This document shows, in pieces, positions 28,276 through 38,062 of a stretch of 64,000 nucleotides of DNA. This DNA is from an uncultured Nocardioidaceae bacterium (lineage in GTDB: Bacteria > Actinomycetota > Actinomycetes > Propionibacteriales > Nocardioidaceae). Position numbers and translations under genes: made by a program. How positions within the stretch are numbered: the first letter of the stretch is position 1; every line of letters starts with the position of its first letter. The notes below the pieces were generated by a model. The model did not search any database. It was not told the origin of the DNA and saw only the letters and a program-made list of their open reading frames with translations. The stretch covers positions 20,412 to 84,411 of the forward strand of contig CADCUI010000064.1 in assembly GCA_902805845.1 (NCBI GenBank), read 5' to 3'.

Positions 28276-29013
28276 ATGTCCACGCACAGGGGCGGCACAC
28301 GTATGAACGACGCCGGCTCGTCTCCGACCCGCCCCGGCTCGGATCCTGCTCGACCCGAGGACGGACGTCGCGACAGGTGGATGCAGGCGGCTGCACTGGC
28401 CGGTACCGCGACGCTGCCGCTCGTGCTGATCGTGTCGATGGTCTCGGACGTGACGGGCAGCGGCGGTCTCAACCCGGGGTCGTCGGACGCGCAGCTGATC
28501 CGGGTCTTCGTGGAGTACCGGGACCAGCAGCTGGTCGCCTCGTCGCTGTACGCCGCCGCCGCCGCTGCCACGCTGCTGTTCCTGGGGCCCCTGTGGGCGC
28601 GGTTGCGCACCGGGTCGGAGTGGCTCGCCGTGGTGGCGGTTGCTGGCGGTGTTGCGGCCGGGTTCCTGTGGCTGCTGGCTTCCGCGTGGTCGATGACGGC
28701 CGTCGTGGCGGCCGACTACGAGGACGCCGGCGCGGCGCGGTTCCTCATGGTCTCGGGCTGGGAGATCGCGCGGCTGTCCGTGGCGCCCCACCTGGTGATG
28801 GTCGGAGCAGCCACGGTGACCGGGTTCCGTCACGGCGCGTTCGGCCGGTGGTTCAACGTGACGGGCCTGGGATTCACGCTGCTTCTCGCGGTCGGCCTCG
28901 TCCCGTTCGCCCCGGCCGGGATGATGGGCATGCTGGCCACGCTGTGGGTGTTCCTCGCCTCGCTGGTCCTCGCCTTCGGAAGCCCGCCAGAGACCCGTCC
29001 TGACGCGCGGTGA
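28276..29013 (+). CDS. Integral membrane protein
   Basis: AAALAGTATLPLVLIVSMVSDV; WLAVVAVAGGVAAGFLWLLASAW; start may be 28276 or 28303. Confidence 0.7.
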   Translation: MSTHRGGTRMNDAGSSPTRPGSDPARPEDGRRDRWMQAAALAGTATLPLVLIVSMVSDVTGSGGLNPGSSDAQLIRVFVEYRDQQLVASSLYAAAAAATLLFLGPLWARLRTGSEWLAVVAVAGGVAAGFLWLLASAWSMTAVVAADYEDAGAARFLMVSGWEIARLSVAPHLVMVGAATVTGFRHGAFGRWFNVTGLGFTLLLAVGLVPFAPAGMMGMLATLWVFLASLVLAFGSPPETRPDAR

Positions 29014-30164
29014 CCTCGATCCTCGCTGCCCGCAACGCGGTGGGTTGGGCCTTCGTCCTCAACGGGCTTCTCTTCGCGAGCTGGGTCTCGCGGATCCCGG
29101 AGGCTCGCAGCGCGCTGGGGCTCGGCAACGGCCAGCTCGGCCTGCTGCTGCTGGCGATCGCGGCAGGGTCCGTGGTCGCGATGCCGACGACCGGGACCGT
29201 CATCGAGAGGATCGGCACAGTCCGCGTGATCCGGGGAGCCGGCGCGAGCGCCTTGGCCGGACTGCTCCTGGTCTCCGTCGCGCTCGCGGGCGGCGAGGTG
29301 TGGGTGGCCGCGGTCGGCCTCTTCCTGTACGGCGTCGGCACCGGTGTGTGGGACGTGACGATGAACGTCGAGGGAGCCGCCGTCGAGCGTCATCTCCGGC
29401 GCACCGTCATGCCGAGGTTCCACGCCGGTTTCAGTTTCGGGACGGTCTTCGGCTCGGGAATCGGTGCGGGCGCCGTCGCGGTCGGCGTACCTGCTGTCGC
29501 ACACCTCCTGCCGCTGGCGCTGCTCGGATTCGTGGGCGTCGTGGTCGGCTCACGCGTGTTCCTGCCGGACGAACCGGTGGGCCACGACGAGCCGGCGCCT
29601 TCGGCGTGGGGCGCCTGGCGGGAGCCGCGCACGGTGCTGATCGGGTTGATGGTCCTGGCCCTCGCCCTGACGGAGGGGGCGGCCAACGACTGGCTGGCCT
29701 TGGCACTCGTCGACGGCCACGACGTCGAGCCGTGGGTCGGGGTCACGGGGTTCGCGCTCTTCGTCACCGCGATGACGACCGGTCGACTGCTCGGACCCGT
29801 GCTGCTGGACAGGTTCGGCCGCATGCCCGTCCTGTGGAGCACCATGGCAGCGGCCGCCGGGGGAGTCCTGCTCATCGTCTTCGGCGAGCACGTCCTCGTG
29901 GTGGTCCTCGGTATCGCCCTGTGGGGGCTGGGAGCCTCCTTGGGATTCCCGGTCGGGATGAGCGCCGCCGCCGACGACCCTCGGCGAGCAGCCGCCCGGG
30001 TCAGCGTGGTGTCGACGATCGGGTACGCCGCGTTCCTGGCCGGCCCACCGTTCCTCGGCTTCGTCGCCGACCACGTCGGCACCTTGAAGGCCCTTCTCGT
30101 CGTCGCGGTCCTGCTGGTGCCCTCCGCGGCGCTGGTGCCGTACGCGCGGAAGCCGCCCTCGTGA
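29010..30164 (+). CDS. MFS transporter
   Basis: FVLNGLLFASWVSRIPEARSALGLGNGQLGLLLLAIAAGSVVAMPTTG; 12-TM pattern. Confidence 0.87.
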   Translation: MTSILAARNAVGWAFVLNGLLFASWVSRIPEARSALGLGNGQLGLLLLAIAAGSVVAMPTTGTVIERIGTVRVIRGAGASALAGLLLVSVALAGGEVWVAAVGLFLYGVGTGVWDVTMNVEGAAVERHLRRTVMPRFHAGFSFGTVFGSGIGAGAVAVGVPAVAHLLPLALLGFVGVVVGSRVFLPDEPVGHDEPAPSAWGAWREPRTVLIGLMVLALALTEGAANDWLALALVDGHDVEPWVGVTGFALFVTAMTTGRLLGPVLLDRFGRMPVLWSTMAAAAGGVLLIVFGEHVLVVVLGIALWGLGASLGFPVGMSAAADDPRRAAARVSVVSTIGYAAFLAGPPFLGFVADHVGTLKALLVVAVLLVPSAALVPYARKPPS

Positions 30165-30255
30165 CTGGCCTGGCAGGGGGCTGTCTGACAGTGTTCTCAG
30201 GGGCAGGCTCGTTGCGAACGCCTGCTGCAGCCCATCGTGTGACCCGGGAGACGAC

Positions 30256-30732
30256 GTGACCATCAAAGACATCGGGCCGGACCCGCAGAGCTTCGACCTC
30301 GAGCACGCGACGCTGGAGAACCCGAACTACCGCTCGGTCGCCTGGTCGGGCAAGTACCTCCAGCTGACCCTCATGTCGATCCCGCCCGGCGAGGACATCG
30401 GCCTCGAGGCGCATCCCGAGACCGACCAGTTCCTACGACTCGACGCAGGCAGGGGCCGCGTGCAGATGGGTCCCAGCCGGGACCAGCTCGACTTCGACCG
30501 GGAGGTCGAGGACGGGTGGGCGATCCTCGTGCCCGCCGGCAGCTGGCACAACGTCACCAACATCGGGAACGAGCCCATGCGGCTCTACGCCGTCTACGCA
30601 CCGGTCCACCACGCGCCTGGCAGGGTCCAGGCCACGGCAGACGACGCGGAGCAGGAGGAGGAGGCCGGCAAGGACGAACCGCCGAGCTGGTCGGTCCAGC
30701 CTGCCGAGCAACCACCGGACGAGCACGCCTGA
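30256..30732 (+). CDS. Cupin domain protein
   Basis: PGEDIGLEAHPETDQFLRLDAGRGRV...VPAGSWHNVTNIGNEPMRLYAVYAP. Confidence 0.87.
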   Translation: MTIKDIGPDPQSFDLEHATLENPNYRSVAWSGKYLQLTLMSIPPGEDIGLEAHPETDQFLRLDAGRGRVQMGPSRDQLDFDREVEDGWAILVPAGSWHNVTNIGNEPMRLYAVYAPVHHAPGRVQATADDAEQEEEAGKDEPPSWSVQPAEQPPDEHA

Positions 30733-30791
30733 CCGGACGTCGCAGGCAACGCCTTCGGGCGACGCGGCCTGGGCCAGGTGACACCGTCCGC

Positions 30792-32495
30792 ATGCCGGCC
30801 GCCACCGCCCCGGGTCGTACGGCTGTGCACCGGCGGGCCGTGCTCGTCATCCGGGAGACCGGCGCGTCCGTGACCTCGGTCTTCAAGAACCGCAACCTGC
30901 GACTCATCCAGGTCGCCCTGCTCACCTCGCTCGTCGGCGACCTTGCGTACACGACCGCCGTCACCGTGTGGGCCTACGGGGTGGGTGGGACGACGGTCGT
31001 CGCGGTGCTCACCGCTGTGCGGCTTGCCGCCGCTGCCGTCACCGCCCCGCTGGCAGCGGTGGTCGCCGACCGGGTCGGACGACGTACGACGCTGCTGGTC
31101 ACCGACGCGGCGCGGGCGGTGCTGGTCGCCGCCGCTGCGGGATGTCTGGTCGTCGACCCCGGCAGCCCCTGGCCGGTCTACGTGCTGGCGACCCTCGCCG
31201 GCGTGCTGGCCGCGCCGTTCCGAACGGCACAGCGGGCCTGGATGCCGGCCCTGGCACGCCATCCGCGCGAGCTGACCGCCTCCAACGCGACGAGCGGGAC
31301 CTTGGAGAGCCTCGCGGTCTTCGTGGGACCTGCGCTGGGTGGCCTTCTCGTGCTCGCCACCAGCGTCCCGACGGTCTTCATCCTCAACGTCGCAACCTTT
31401 GTGGTCTCGATGCTGCTGGTGGCCGGCGTACGGCCGGCGCGACAGGCGACCACGCGCGAGCCCGTCACCGATCACGGCGGTGCCCCCGGACCGGTCAGCT
31501 GGGCCCACGAGCTGTCCGCGGGATTCGCCACGTTGCTCCGCGACCCGGACCTCCGCAGCGTGACCGGCCAGGTCTGCGCACAGACCTTCGTGGGCGGCGC
31601 CGCCAAGGTGTTCCTGGTCGTGGTCGCCGTCCAGATCCTGGGCACCGGCGCGGCAGGCGTGGGGCTGCTCGAGGCGGTCCTCGGCATCGGTGCCATCGTG
31701 GGCGGGATCGTGGCCATCGCGCGGGCCGAGCGGCAGCGGCTCGGGCGTGACATGGCGACGGGCGTGCTCCTGTGGTCGACACCCCTGCTGGTCATCGTGG
31801 TGTGGCCGTCGACGACCGCCGTGGTGATCTCGCTGCTGCTGGTGGGCGCGGCCAACCCGCTCGTCGACGTCAACCTCGACACGATCGTGCAGCGCATGGC
31901 GCCGGATGCGACGCTGGCGCGGGTGTTCGGCGCCCTCGACACCTGTTACATCGCCACCTCGGCGCTCGGCTCGCTGGCCATGGTGCCGCTGTTGGACCTG
32001 GTGGACCTGCGTTGGTCGCTGGTCGTGCTCGCCGTGCCCACCGCTCTCGTCGCCTTGCTCAGCCTGCCGAGAATGCGCCGGCTCGACGGTCGACTCACGA
32101 TGCCGGCCGGGCTCCCCCTGTTGCAGCGCGTGCCGTGGCTGGCGCCGCTGGCACCAGCGGTCCAGGAGTCGATGGCCCGGTCGCTGGAGCAGGTGCGGGT
32201 GCCGACCGGGAGCCGGGTGGTCACGCAGGGCGAGCCGGCAGATCGCTTCTACATGATCGAGTCCGGCGCCGTCGAGGTGACCCAGGACGGCCGGGTCCTG
32301 CGCCGGCAGGGCGTCGGGGAGTTCTTCGGCGAGATCGGCCTTCTGCATGACATCCCGCGCACGGCCACCGTCACCGCGACGGAGGAGACCGTGCTCCAGG
32401 CGCTCGGCCGCGACCGCTTCCTCGCCGGTGTCGTCGGGCAGCACCGCTCCCTGGCCGACGAGATCGCCGCCGCCAGGATGGTGTTCCGTGGCTGA
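30792..32495 (+). CDS. MFS transporter fused to a C-terminal cyclic-nucleotide-binding domain
   Basis: MFS TMs then VVTQGEPADRFYMIESGAVEVTQDG...GEFFGEIGLLHDIPRTATVTA. Confidence 0.88.
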   Translation: MPAATAPGRTAVHRRAVLVIRETGASVTSVFKNRNLRLIQVALLTSLVGDLAYTTAVTVWAYGVGGTTVVAVLTAVRLAAAAVTAPLAAVVADRVGRRTTLLVTDAARAVLVAAAAGCLVVDPGSPWPVYVLATLAGVLAAPFRTAQRAWMPALARHPRELTASNATSGTLESLAVFVGPALGGLLVLATSVPTVFILNVATFVVSMLLVAGVRPARQATTREPVTDHGGAPGPVSWAHELSAGFATLLRDPDLRSVTGQVCAQTFVGGAAKVFLVVVAVQILGTGAAGVGLLEAVLGIGAIVGGIVAIARAERQRLGRDMATGVLLWSTPLLVIVVWPSTTAVVISLLLVGAANPLVDVNLDTIVQRMAPDATLARVFGALDTCYIATSALGSLAMVPLLDLVDLRWSLVVLAVPTALVALLSLPRMRRLDGRLTMPAGLPLLQRVPWLAPLAPAVQESMARSLEQVRVPTGSRVVTQGEPADRFYMIESGAVEVTQDGRVLRRQGVGEFFGEIGLLHDIPRTATVTATEETVLQALGRDRFLAGVVGQHRSLADEIAAARMVFRG

Positions 32496-32568
32496 TCCGG
32501 CGGTTCGGCCTGAGCACTTGCCTGCAGGGTTGGCGCCGGACGACCATGAGGGCGCGAGAGGAGACCAC

Positions 32569-33432
32569 GTGACCACAAGCCCGCGACCCCCCCAGAGCGC
32601 TGACGACGCGACCGCGGATCCACACGACCGCACCGGCGACGAGCGCTACAACAAGTCCGGGCGCCTCAAGGCGTCGGCCTACGAGGCGGAGATGGAGCGG
32701 CTGCAGGAGCAGCTGGTGCTCCTGCAGTACTGGATCCAGTCCCAGGGGTTGAAGGTCTTGGTGATCTTCGAGGGCCGTGGGTCCGCCGGCAAGGGCGGGG
32801 TGATCAAACGCATCACCGAACGCACGAGCCCGCGGACCGTTCGAGTCGTGGCGCTGCCCAGACCGACCGAGCGCGAGGGCACGCAGTGGTACTTCCAGCG
32901 GTACGTCGAGCACCTGCCCGCCGCGGGGGAGATGGTGCTGTTCGACCGCAGCTGGTACAACCGGTCGAACGTCGAGTGGGTGATGGGCTTCTGCAGCGAG
33001 CAGGAGCACCAGGAGTTCCTGCGCAGCTGCCCGGAGTTCGAGCGGATGCTCGTGCGGTCGGGGATCGTCGTGCTCAAGTACTGGTTCTCGGTCAGCTTCG
33101 AGGAGCAGCAACGGCGCTTCGAGGCCCGCAACGCGGAGCCGTTGAAGCGGTGGAAGCTCTCCGACATGGACCTCGCCGAGCATGAGCTCTACGTCCGGTA
33201 CTCGATGGCCAAGGACACGACCTTCCAGTACACCGACATCAAGCAGGCACCTTGGTACGTCGTGCCGTCGGACGACAAGAGGGCGGCCCGGCTCAACTGC
33301 GTCAGCCACCTGCTCGGCCAGTTCGACTACGAGGACGTGGCGCCCCAGCCCGTCGAGCTGCCGCAGGTGAGGGACATCCCCTACGTTCGACCGCCCATCG
33401 CCGAGCAGACGTTCGTTCCGCAGCTGTTCTAG
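32569..33432 (+). CDS. ppk2: Polyphosphate kinase 2 family protein
   Basis: VLVIFEGRGSAGKGGVIKRITERTSPRTVRVVALPRPTEREGTQWYFQRYVEHLPAAGEMVLFDRSWYNR. Confidence 0.93.
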   Translation: MTTSPRPPQSADDATADPHDRTGDERYNKSGRLKASAYEAEMERLQEQLVLLQYWIQSQGLKVLVIFEGRGSAGKGGVIKRITERTSPRTVRVVALPRPTEREGTQWYFQRYVEHLPAAGEMVLFDRSWYNRSNVEWVMGFCSEQEHQEFLRSCPEFERMLVRSGIVVLKYWFSVSFEEQQRRFEARNAEPLKRWKLSDMDLAEHELYVRYSMAKDTTFQYTDIKQAPWYVVPSDDKRAARLNCVSHLLGQFDYEDVAPQPVELPQVRDIPYVRPPIAEQTFVPQLF

Positions 33433-33512
33433 GGCCATCGGCACCTTGCTTCCGCGGGCCGGCCCGATCAGAGTGGGACTCCCTCGACCGCGTCGACTAG
33501 CAGGAGGCTCTC

Positions 33513-34088
33513 GTGAGCACTCTCATCGGGCCGGCCGGTCCACAGGTCCGGTCCGGTCGCCGCGAGCGGCGGGCGGAGCGGAAGCGGCTCAGGCGCCACG
33601 GGGAGCTCGCCGCCCGCCTCGCTGAGCTGCACGCCATCAGTGCACTGCTCGATGCGTCCGCCGAGGTCGTCCGCGCCGGTTGGGTGCAGGGCGCCTGGTT
33701 CACGGTGAGCACCCCAGGGGGCACCCGAGACGTCACGGCGTACGACCTGAAGTCGGCCGTGGACCGTCCGGTCAGTGGCGCCTGCCTGGTGGGCGCCGTG
33801 GTGCAGGCGGCCGGCGGACCGGCCTCGGTCCGGTCCCAGCTCGTCCAGCGGACCCTGGACCTGGTGTGGCACGTCCTCCGCGAGGACCCCGACCGGCCTG
33901 TCCGGTGGTGTCCGGGACCACGAGCCCGACTGATGGCGGTGCTCGAGCTGACCCGCTGGAACGACGCTGCGGAACGGACGCAGGACGAGGTTGCCGACCT
34001 CCTCGTGGTGGCCCGGCAGGCCGCCGGGCGCCAGCGGGAGCTGTGCCACGCGGACCGGGCGGAGCTGGACGGTGCCTACGCGTCCTGA
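33513..34088 (+). CDS. Hypothetical protein (DUF6197-like)
   Basis: ACLVGAVVQAAGG...LDLVWHVL...LTRWNDAAERTQDEVADLL pattern. Confidence 0.65.
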   Translation: MSTLIGPAGPQVRSGRRERRAERKRLRRHGELAARLAELHAISALLDASAEVVRAGWVQGAWFTVSTPGGTRDVTAYDLKSAVDRPVSGACLVGAVVQAAGGPASVRSQLVQRTLDLVWHVLREDPDRPVRWCPGPRARLMAVLELTRWNDAAERTQDEVADLLVVARQAAGRQRELCHADRAELDGAYAS

Positions 34089-34145
34089 CCCGGTCGACTC
34101 CCGGAGGACGCTGGGCGGTGGGGCCGGGCGGAAGGGCAGGGCGAG

Positions 34146-35675
34146 ATGAGGCGGATGCCGTTGCGGTACATGGACGATGACGACGAGGCCGTCCCCGACG
34201 CCGAGGTCCGAGTGGTCACCGGTGCACCGGACGGTGATGAGGACGAGCAGCTGCGGCTGTCCGACCTCGGCAAGCTCGCGCTGCGTGGCCGGGCGCGGAT
34301 CGTGGGTGCCGCCCGGGCGCACGACCGGCCGACGTTCGCTGCACTGATCCGAGAACACCTGGGCGTGTCCTTGGAGGGCGCGGAGGTCGTGGAGGAGCGG
34401 TGGCCGTCGTACGACCTGGTCAACATCCAGGTCGGGCTGAACGCCTGGCTGGACGAGTCTGCCTCCGAGACGCCAGGGACCCGCCGCACCCACGAGCTGG
34501 TCGGGCTGGCCCACCACCGCCACCAGGACTTCGGCCTCGCCGATCTCCTGCAGCGGAAAGGGAGCGAGTACGGGCCCGTGCCGGGCAACGTCTCCTGGTC
34601 CAACCTGGCGAGCGGTCCGGACGGTCAGGTGCAACGCGCGGTGCGCGCGGGGCTCTACTTCGTCACCGACGGACCGGAGCGCTCCGCGATCCTCGTCCTG
34701 GCAGCCGATCCTGAGGGCGGCATGGGCGTCGCGCAGGTGCACGTCGTCGCGGACCGTCCCGGTGCGGCCGGCAGGATCGCTGCGGAGATCCGCCGACTGG
34801 CGCTCGTCCACAACGTCTTCCGCGGGCAGGTCATCTCCTTCGGGCGCGACATGTTCGGCGAGCGCGGCGCCGCCCTGCAGTTCCACTCGCGGTCCGCGAT
34901 GAGCGCGGACGACGTGATCCTGCCGGCTGAGACCTTGGCGGCGATCAGACGGCAGGTGGTCGGCGTCGCCGAGCACCGCGAGCGGTTGCTGGCAGCGCGT
35001 CAGCACCTCAAGCGGGGGCTGCTGCTCTACGGCCCCCCGGGAGTCGGGAAGACGCACTCGGTGCGCTTCCTCACCAGCCAGCTTCTCGGCGTCACAATCG
35101 TGCAGCTGACGGGGGACTCGCTGCGGCTCATCGGCACTGCCTGCTCGGTCGCACGGACCCTCCAGCCCGCCATGGTCGTGGTCGAGGACGTCGACCTGAT
35201 CGCGGAGGACCGCGGCATGCACCCCGGCCACCACCCGCTGCTCTTCCAGCTGCTCAACGAGATGGACGGGCTTGCGGAGGACGCCGACGTGGTCTTCCTG
35301 CTGACCACCAACCGGGCCGACATCCTCGAGCCCGCCCTCGCTGCGCGCCCGGGGCGGGTCGACCAGGCGGTGCCGCTGGACCTGCCGGACGCCGACGCCA
35401 GGAGGCGCCTGATCCAGCTCTACCGGGGGTCGCTGACGGTCGACGAGAGCCGGCTGGAGACCGTGATCGACAGGACCGAGGGGGTGACGGCGTCGTTCCT
35501 CAAGGAGCTGCTGCGACGTGCCGCCCTCATCGCCGCCAACGAGTCGAGCTCCCAGGAGCTGGCCGTCTCCTCCGACCAGCTCGACACCGCGCTGGAGGAG
35601 CTGCTCGACACCCGGAACGCGATGACCCGTGTGCTCCTGGGTGGGGGCCGGGAGGCTGGTCAGCGTCTCAGGTAG
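34146..35675 (+). CDS. AAA+ ATPase with uncharacterised N-terminal domain
   Basis: Walker A YGPPGVGKTHSVRFL; Walker B MVVVEDVDLI; TTNRADILEPALAARPGRVDQAVPLDLPD. Confidence 0.88.
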   Translation: MRRMPLRYMDDDDEAVPDAEVRVVTGAPDGDEDEQLRLSDLGKLALRGRARIVGAARAHDRPTFAALIREHLGVSLEGAEVVEERWPSYDLVNIQVGLNAWLDESASETPGTRRTHELVGLAHHRHQDFGLADLLQRKGSEYGPVPGNVSWSNLASGPDGQVQRAVRAGLYFVTDGPERSAILVLAADPEGGMGVAQVHVVADRPGAAGRIAAEIRRLALVHNVFRGQVISFGRDMFGERGAALQFHSRSAMSADDVILPAETLAAIRRQVVGVAEHRERLLAARQHLKRGLLLYGPPGVGKTHSVRFLTSQLLGVTIVQLTGDSLRLIGTACSVARTLQPAMVVVEDVDLIAEDRGMHPGHHPLLFQLLNEMDGLAEDADVVFLLTTNRADILEPALAARPGRVDQAVPLDLPDADARRRLIQLYRGSLTVDESRLETVIDRTEGVTASFLKELLRRAALIAANESSSQELAVSSDQLDTALEELLDTRNAMTRVLLGGGREAGQRLR

Positions 35676-36487
35676 CGGGCCCAGAAGAAGCAGTAGGCAC
35701 CGAAGGCACCGAGCCCGAGGGCAACGACGGCGAGCAAGGCCGATCCGAAGGGCTGGCGCAGCAGCTCGTGGAGGGCTTCGTCCAACCCGCCGGTCTCGCG
35801 CGGCTGGCGCTGCACCGCCGCGGTGAGGAACAGAGCGCCGACGACACCGAGAGCCACACCCTTGCTGAGGTAGCCCACCTTGCCCAGGAGCACGACGGGT
35901 GCGCGGGTCTCTCCGCTGGTGGCGCGGTTCTCCAGGTGCTTGGTGAACCGTTCCGACCATCCCTGGTAGGCCAGGGCGGCACCTACTCCGACGATCGCCA
36001 GCCCGACGGCTCCTACCAGCAGCGTGCCGCCCGGGGCCGACATCACGCGCGCGGTCAGGCTCTGGGTCGAGCCGCCGGACCCAGACGCACCGTTTCCCCA
36101 GGCGGTGCTGGCGGCGGTCCACGCCAAGGCGGCGTAGACCACTGCCCGACCCGCGGACACGGTTCGCTTCAGGAGCCGTTTGCCACCCTTCTCCTGACGG
36201 TGCCCGGCGAACGCCTCGAGCGCCTGCCAGAGGGCCATGCACACCAGGCCGAGCGCCACACCCGTGAGGAGCACGTCCCCCAGCGGCTGCTGCGACATCT
36301 GGGCGAAGGCGCCTTCCTGCGACGCGCTGCCGCTGCTCCGGTCACCCCACGCCAGCGGCAGGGCCGTCGCGGCGATGATCAGGTGGGTGACTCCGTAGGC
36401 AACGATTCCCAGCCGCACCCCGCGGTCAAGGACGTTGCTGCGCGCCGCGTCCCGCGCGCCTTGCTTCGAACGATCGCCAACGCTCAT
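35660..36487 (-). CDS. DUF1206 family membrane protein
   Basis: RLGIVAYGVTHLIIAATALPLAWGD repeated as VGYLSKGVALGVVGALFLTAAV; six TM segments. Confidence 0.85.
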   Translation of the reverse strand: MSVGDRSKQGARDAARSNVLDRGVRLGIVAYGVTHLIIAATALPLAWGDRSSGSASQEGAFAQMSQQPLGDVLLTGVALGLVCMALWQALEAFAGHRQEKGGKRLLKRTVSAGRAVVYAALAWTAASTAWGNGASGSGGSTQSLTARVMSAPGGTLLVGAVGLAIVGVGAALAYQGWSERFTKHLENRATSGETRAPVVLLGKVGYLSKGVALGVVGALFLTAAVQRQPRETGGLDEALHELLRQPFGSALLAVVALGLGAFGAYCFFWARYLRR

Positions 36488-36667
36488 CGCGGGCCCTCCC
36501 CCTCGGGGCTCCGGCGCACGCGCGCGAGAGCCACGTGAAAGCCATACCGCTCACCGGCGGGCGCCAAACCGCAGGGTCCCTCGGGGGGCCGATGGCGCGC
36601 ATGATGGGGGACACGCATCCACGTCTGACACTGCAACGGCACCTGACCACGGAAGGAACCACCCGCC

Positions 36668-37045
36668 ATGAACGTCACGGGCATCACCTGGCACGCCGTC
36701 ACCGTCGACGACGACGCCCATGCCGCCACCAAGAAGCTCTACTCGGAGACCTTCGGGGCCCGGATCGGCGTCGAGGCGCCCGGGTTCACCATGGTGCACT
36801 TTCCCGACGGGTCCATGGTCGAGCTGTACGCCCCGACCAACGTGCCCGACTACGGTTTCAACGACGCCATCGCCTTCGGCTTCCGCGTCGACGACATCGA
36901 GGCCGCCGGCGCCGAGCTGTCAGCGGTCGGCATCGAGCTGCTGGGCGGGATCGTCCACATGCCTGAGATCCACTATGCCTACGGGCACTTCCGCGGACCC
37001 GACGGCCGCGTCTACGGCTTCAACCAGCGCGGCCCGACGGTGTGA
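36668..37045 (+). CDS. VOC/glyoxalase family protein
   Basis: ITWHAVTVDDDAHAATKKLYSETFGA...GHFRGPDGRVYGFNQ. Confidence 0.82.
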   Translation: MNVTGITWHAVTVDDDAHAATKKLYSETFGARIGVEAPGFTMVHFPDGSMVELYAPTNVPDYGFNDAIAFGFRVDDIEAAGAELSAVGIELLGGIVHMPEIHYAYGHFRGPDGRVYGFNQRGPTV

Positions 37046-37079
37046 GTCGGTGGCCCTCAGATGCTGCGGGAGTGGTGCC

Positions 37080-37748
37080 TCACTCGGCGCCGTACGACTC
37101 CTGAGTGCCGGCGCTTCGGGCGACGGCGCTCCCCGGCGGCACGCGGACCCGGATCTCCGCACCCAGCCGTGCCCCCCCGGCCAGCTCCAGTCGGTCTCCC
37201 GACCAGAACCTGCCCGGGTCGTAGTAGTTCGTCGGGCGCTCGGTCCCGAGGAGCCCCATCGACTGGTAGGTGCCGGCCACCACCTCGGCGCAATAGGTGT
37301 ACTCCACCGGCGCCGCCTGTCGCAGGCGGCCGCGGACCCACCGACCGGCCAGCGCCGCTGTCGACGGGAAGGGGGTGCCGTCCATTCTCGCGATGGTCCG
37401 CAGAAGACCGTCCTCCATCTCCCGGGTGACCGGCGACTCCAGCTGGCGCAGCCACGCCTGCTGCCCGTAGCGGTGCGACCAGACCTCGACCGCGGACCGC
37501 AGGTCGTGCAGCTGTACGCCGCGGTGGTGGGTCCCCGACCACAGGTCCAGGAGCGACTTCCCCAGCTCCGCGTGCCACAGGAGCGGCGGCAGGTCGTCGA
37601 GCACCACCGCCATGCCGACGTGGTTGACCGGCGCGTTGGTCACGGTGCGGATCGCCTGGTCCGCCGCCGAGAAACCCCGGAAGAGCCAGAGGTCACCGGT
37701 GCGGGTGAGCTCTGCCGCCGCGTCTAGGCTCAGCACCGCGTCAGCCAA
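37080..37748 (-). CDS. Hypothetical protein, possible permuted NlpC/P60 (YiiX-like) papain-fold
   Basis: GDLWLFRGFSAADQAIRTVTNAPVNHVGMAVV ... YTYCAEVVAGTYQSMGLL: His before Cys as in permuted NlpC/P60 folds. Confidence 0.55.
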   Translation of the reverse strand: MADAVLSLDAAAELTRTGDLWLFRGFSAADQAIRTVTNAPVNHVGMAVVLDDLPPLLWHAELGKSLLDLWSGTHHRGVQLHDLRSAVEVWSHRYGQQAWLRQLESPVTREMEDGLLRTIARMDGTPFPSTAALAGRWVRGRLRQAAPVEYTYCAEVVAGTYQSMGLLGTERPTNYYDPGRFWSGDRLELAGGARLGAEIRVRVPPGSAVARSAGTQESYGAE

Positions 37749-37765
37749 GGAAGGAGCTCCTGTCC

Positions 37766-38062
37766 ATGAAGCTCTGGAAGGTCCTGGGTCTCGCCGGGCT
37801 CGCCGGCGTCACTGCCACGGGAGTCATTCTCGCCCGGGACCGGCGCGAACGGGTGCAGCTCGAGCCCGACGACGTCCGGGCGCGGCTCCACGAACGGCTG
37901 GCCCAGGTGACCTCCTCACCGGACGAGCCGGGTGCGAACGATCGCCTCGCAGACCCTGCTGGGCACCCCAGCCGGCACCGGGTCCGCGGCCGATGGCTCC
38001 GTCGCCTCAGGCTTCTGGCCGCACCAGGACCTCGAAGCTCCGGCCGTCACGCGTCGCCGTGA
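37766..38062 (+). CDS. Small membrane-anchored hypothetical protein
   Basis: MKLWKVLGLAGLAGVTATGVILARDRRERVQLEPDDVRARLHERL; C-terminus overlaps an antisense gene. Confidence 0.5.
   Translation: MKLWKVLGLAGLAGVTATGVILARDRRERVQLEPDDVRARLHERLAQVTSSPDEPGANDRLADPAGHPSRHRVRGRWLRRLRLLAAPGPRSSGRHASP

Noticed and set aside
30203-30228. GCAGGC...GCCTGC inverted repeat upstream of the cupin gene
   Set aside because: Short arms with an 11-nt spacer in GC-rich DNA; no second copy noticed.
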